Shown here: positions 63,864-64,000 of the stretch, piece by piece
Layout: each line of letters opens with the position of its first letter
Numbering within the stretch: the stretch's first letter is position 1
Origin: Synechococcales cyanobacterium GL140_1_metabat_312
Lineage (GTDB): Bacteria > Cyanobacteriota > Cyanobacteriia > Leptolyngbyales > Leptolyngbyaceae
DNA length: 64,000 nucleotides
Direction of reading: 5' to 3'
NCBI GenBank assembly: GCA_025351345.1
Contig: JANXWB010000073.1
Span: 1 to 64,000, forward strand
The notes under the pieces: generated by a model
What the model was told of the DNA's origin: nothing
The model's database searches: none
What the model saw: the letters and a program-made list of their open reading frames with translations, nothing else
Translations under genes and position numbers: made by a program

Positions 63864-64000
63864 TTACGAACCCGATAGCTCTAGAGCAATCCGTTCGACA
63901 TCACCACGCTGATACATAATGGTTGAATTTCGGCGAGAGTTGCGACATAAAATACTTGCGTCGGACAGGATTTCGATCGCTTTGTAGGTTTGGAAATTGA
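63864..64000 (-). CDS. Partial gene at right edge, C-terminal 44 residues
   Basis: On the minus strand the frame ending at the TAA 63864-63866 reads FQTYKAIEILSDASILCRN then STIMYQRGDVERIALELSGS. The composition is protein-like and the frame is open to the window edge. I do not recognise the family from this fragment. Confidence 0.5.
   Translation of the reverse strand, partial: NFQTYKAIEILSDASILCRNSRRNSTIMYQRGDVERIALELSGS

Overview
The window is cyanobacterial chromosome. The evidence is the density of HIP1-type octamers (GCGATCGC) and their CGATCG core in genes and spacers, and a gene set that includes photosystem II factors (CyanoP, Thf1/Psb29), a BciB-type 8-vinyl reductase, a kdpABGCD operon with a kinase-less KdpD, a gas-vesicle operon, cyanase, glcE and a DUF928/CHASE2-cyclase pair. 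Gas vesicles point to a buoyant, planktonic or mat-forming species. The genus cannot be fixed from the sequence alone. No rRNA, tRNA or CRISPR array was found.

Layout. 1-0.7 kb: edge of an IS5-type transposase abutting the C-terminal remnant of a probable AIPR abortive-infection gene. 1-3 kb: trpF and an acidic PRC-barrel protein. 3.3-11.8 kb: TM2/winged-helix protein, kdpA-B-G-C-D on the minus strand, and a divergent sensor kinase/NarL-type regulator pair. 11.8-15.4 kb: radC, gmd, trpB, sui1. 15.4-16.7 kb: a small toxin-antitoxin island (DUF433/DUF5615 pair, then an RHH antitoxin with a broken RelE/ParE toxin). The island is bracketed by a duplicated copy of the sui1 3' end. 16.8-21.6 kb: gas-vesicle operon gvpA-C-N-J-K-F-G on the minus strand, with a hairpin terminator just after gvpA. 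21.9-25.5 kb: a large phosphate-binding-like/DUF4912 fusion and a small membrane protein. 25.6-30.4 kb: recA diverging from xseA-xseB-cobW, then a Mo-nitrogenase C-terminal-family protein with a broken small ORF upstream. 30.7-35.2 kb: upp, yggT, cry-DASH, a decayed hicA, a 78-bp duplicated segment and an intact hicBA pair. 35.2-39.6 kb: NAD operon pncB-nadD-nrtR-nadE. 39.9-45 kb: 48-aa protein, iscA, bciB, a TIGR03643 protein, GT-C membrane protein, glcE. 44.9-46.7 kb: a signalling locus with a kinase relic, a receiver-kinase hybrid and a mini HisKA-like ORF lacking the histidine. 46.9-64 kb: bifunctional nuclease, ribE, menH, GH57, CDF transporter, cynS, thf1, TPR protein, unknown 239-aa protein, cyanoP, maf, hpnH, second PRC-barrel protein, CHASE2 adenylate cyclase, DUF928 protein, coaX and a partial gene at the right edge.

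Most genes are housekeeping. The most unusual observation is in the gas-vesicle operon: the shell protein GvpC and the AAA+ ATPase GvpN both carry a C-terminal extension ending in the same winged-helix-like module, which I do not know as part of the canonical proteins. Other items worth follow-up are the sui1-tail duplication around the toxin-antitoxin island, several gene relics visible only by reading across stops, and the KdpD/two-component arrangement.
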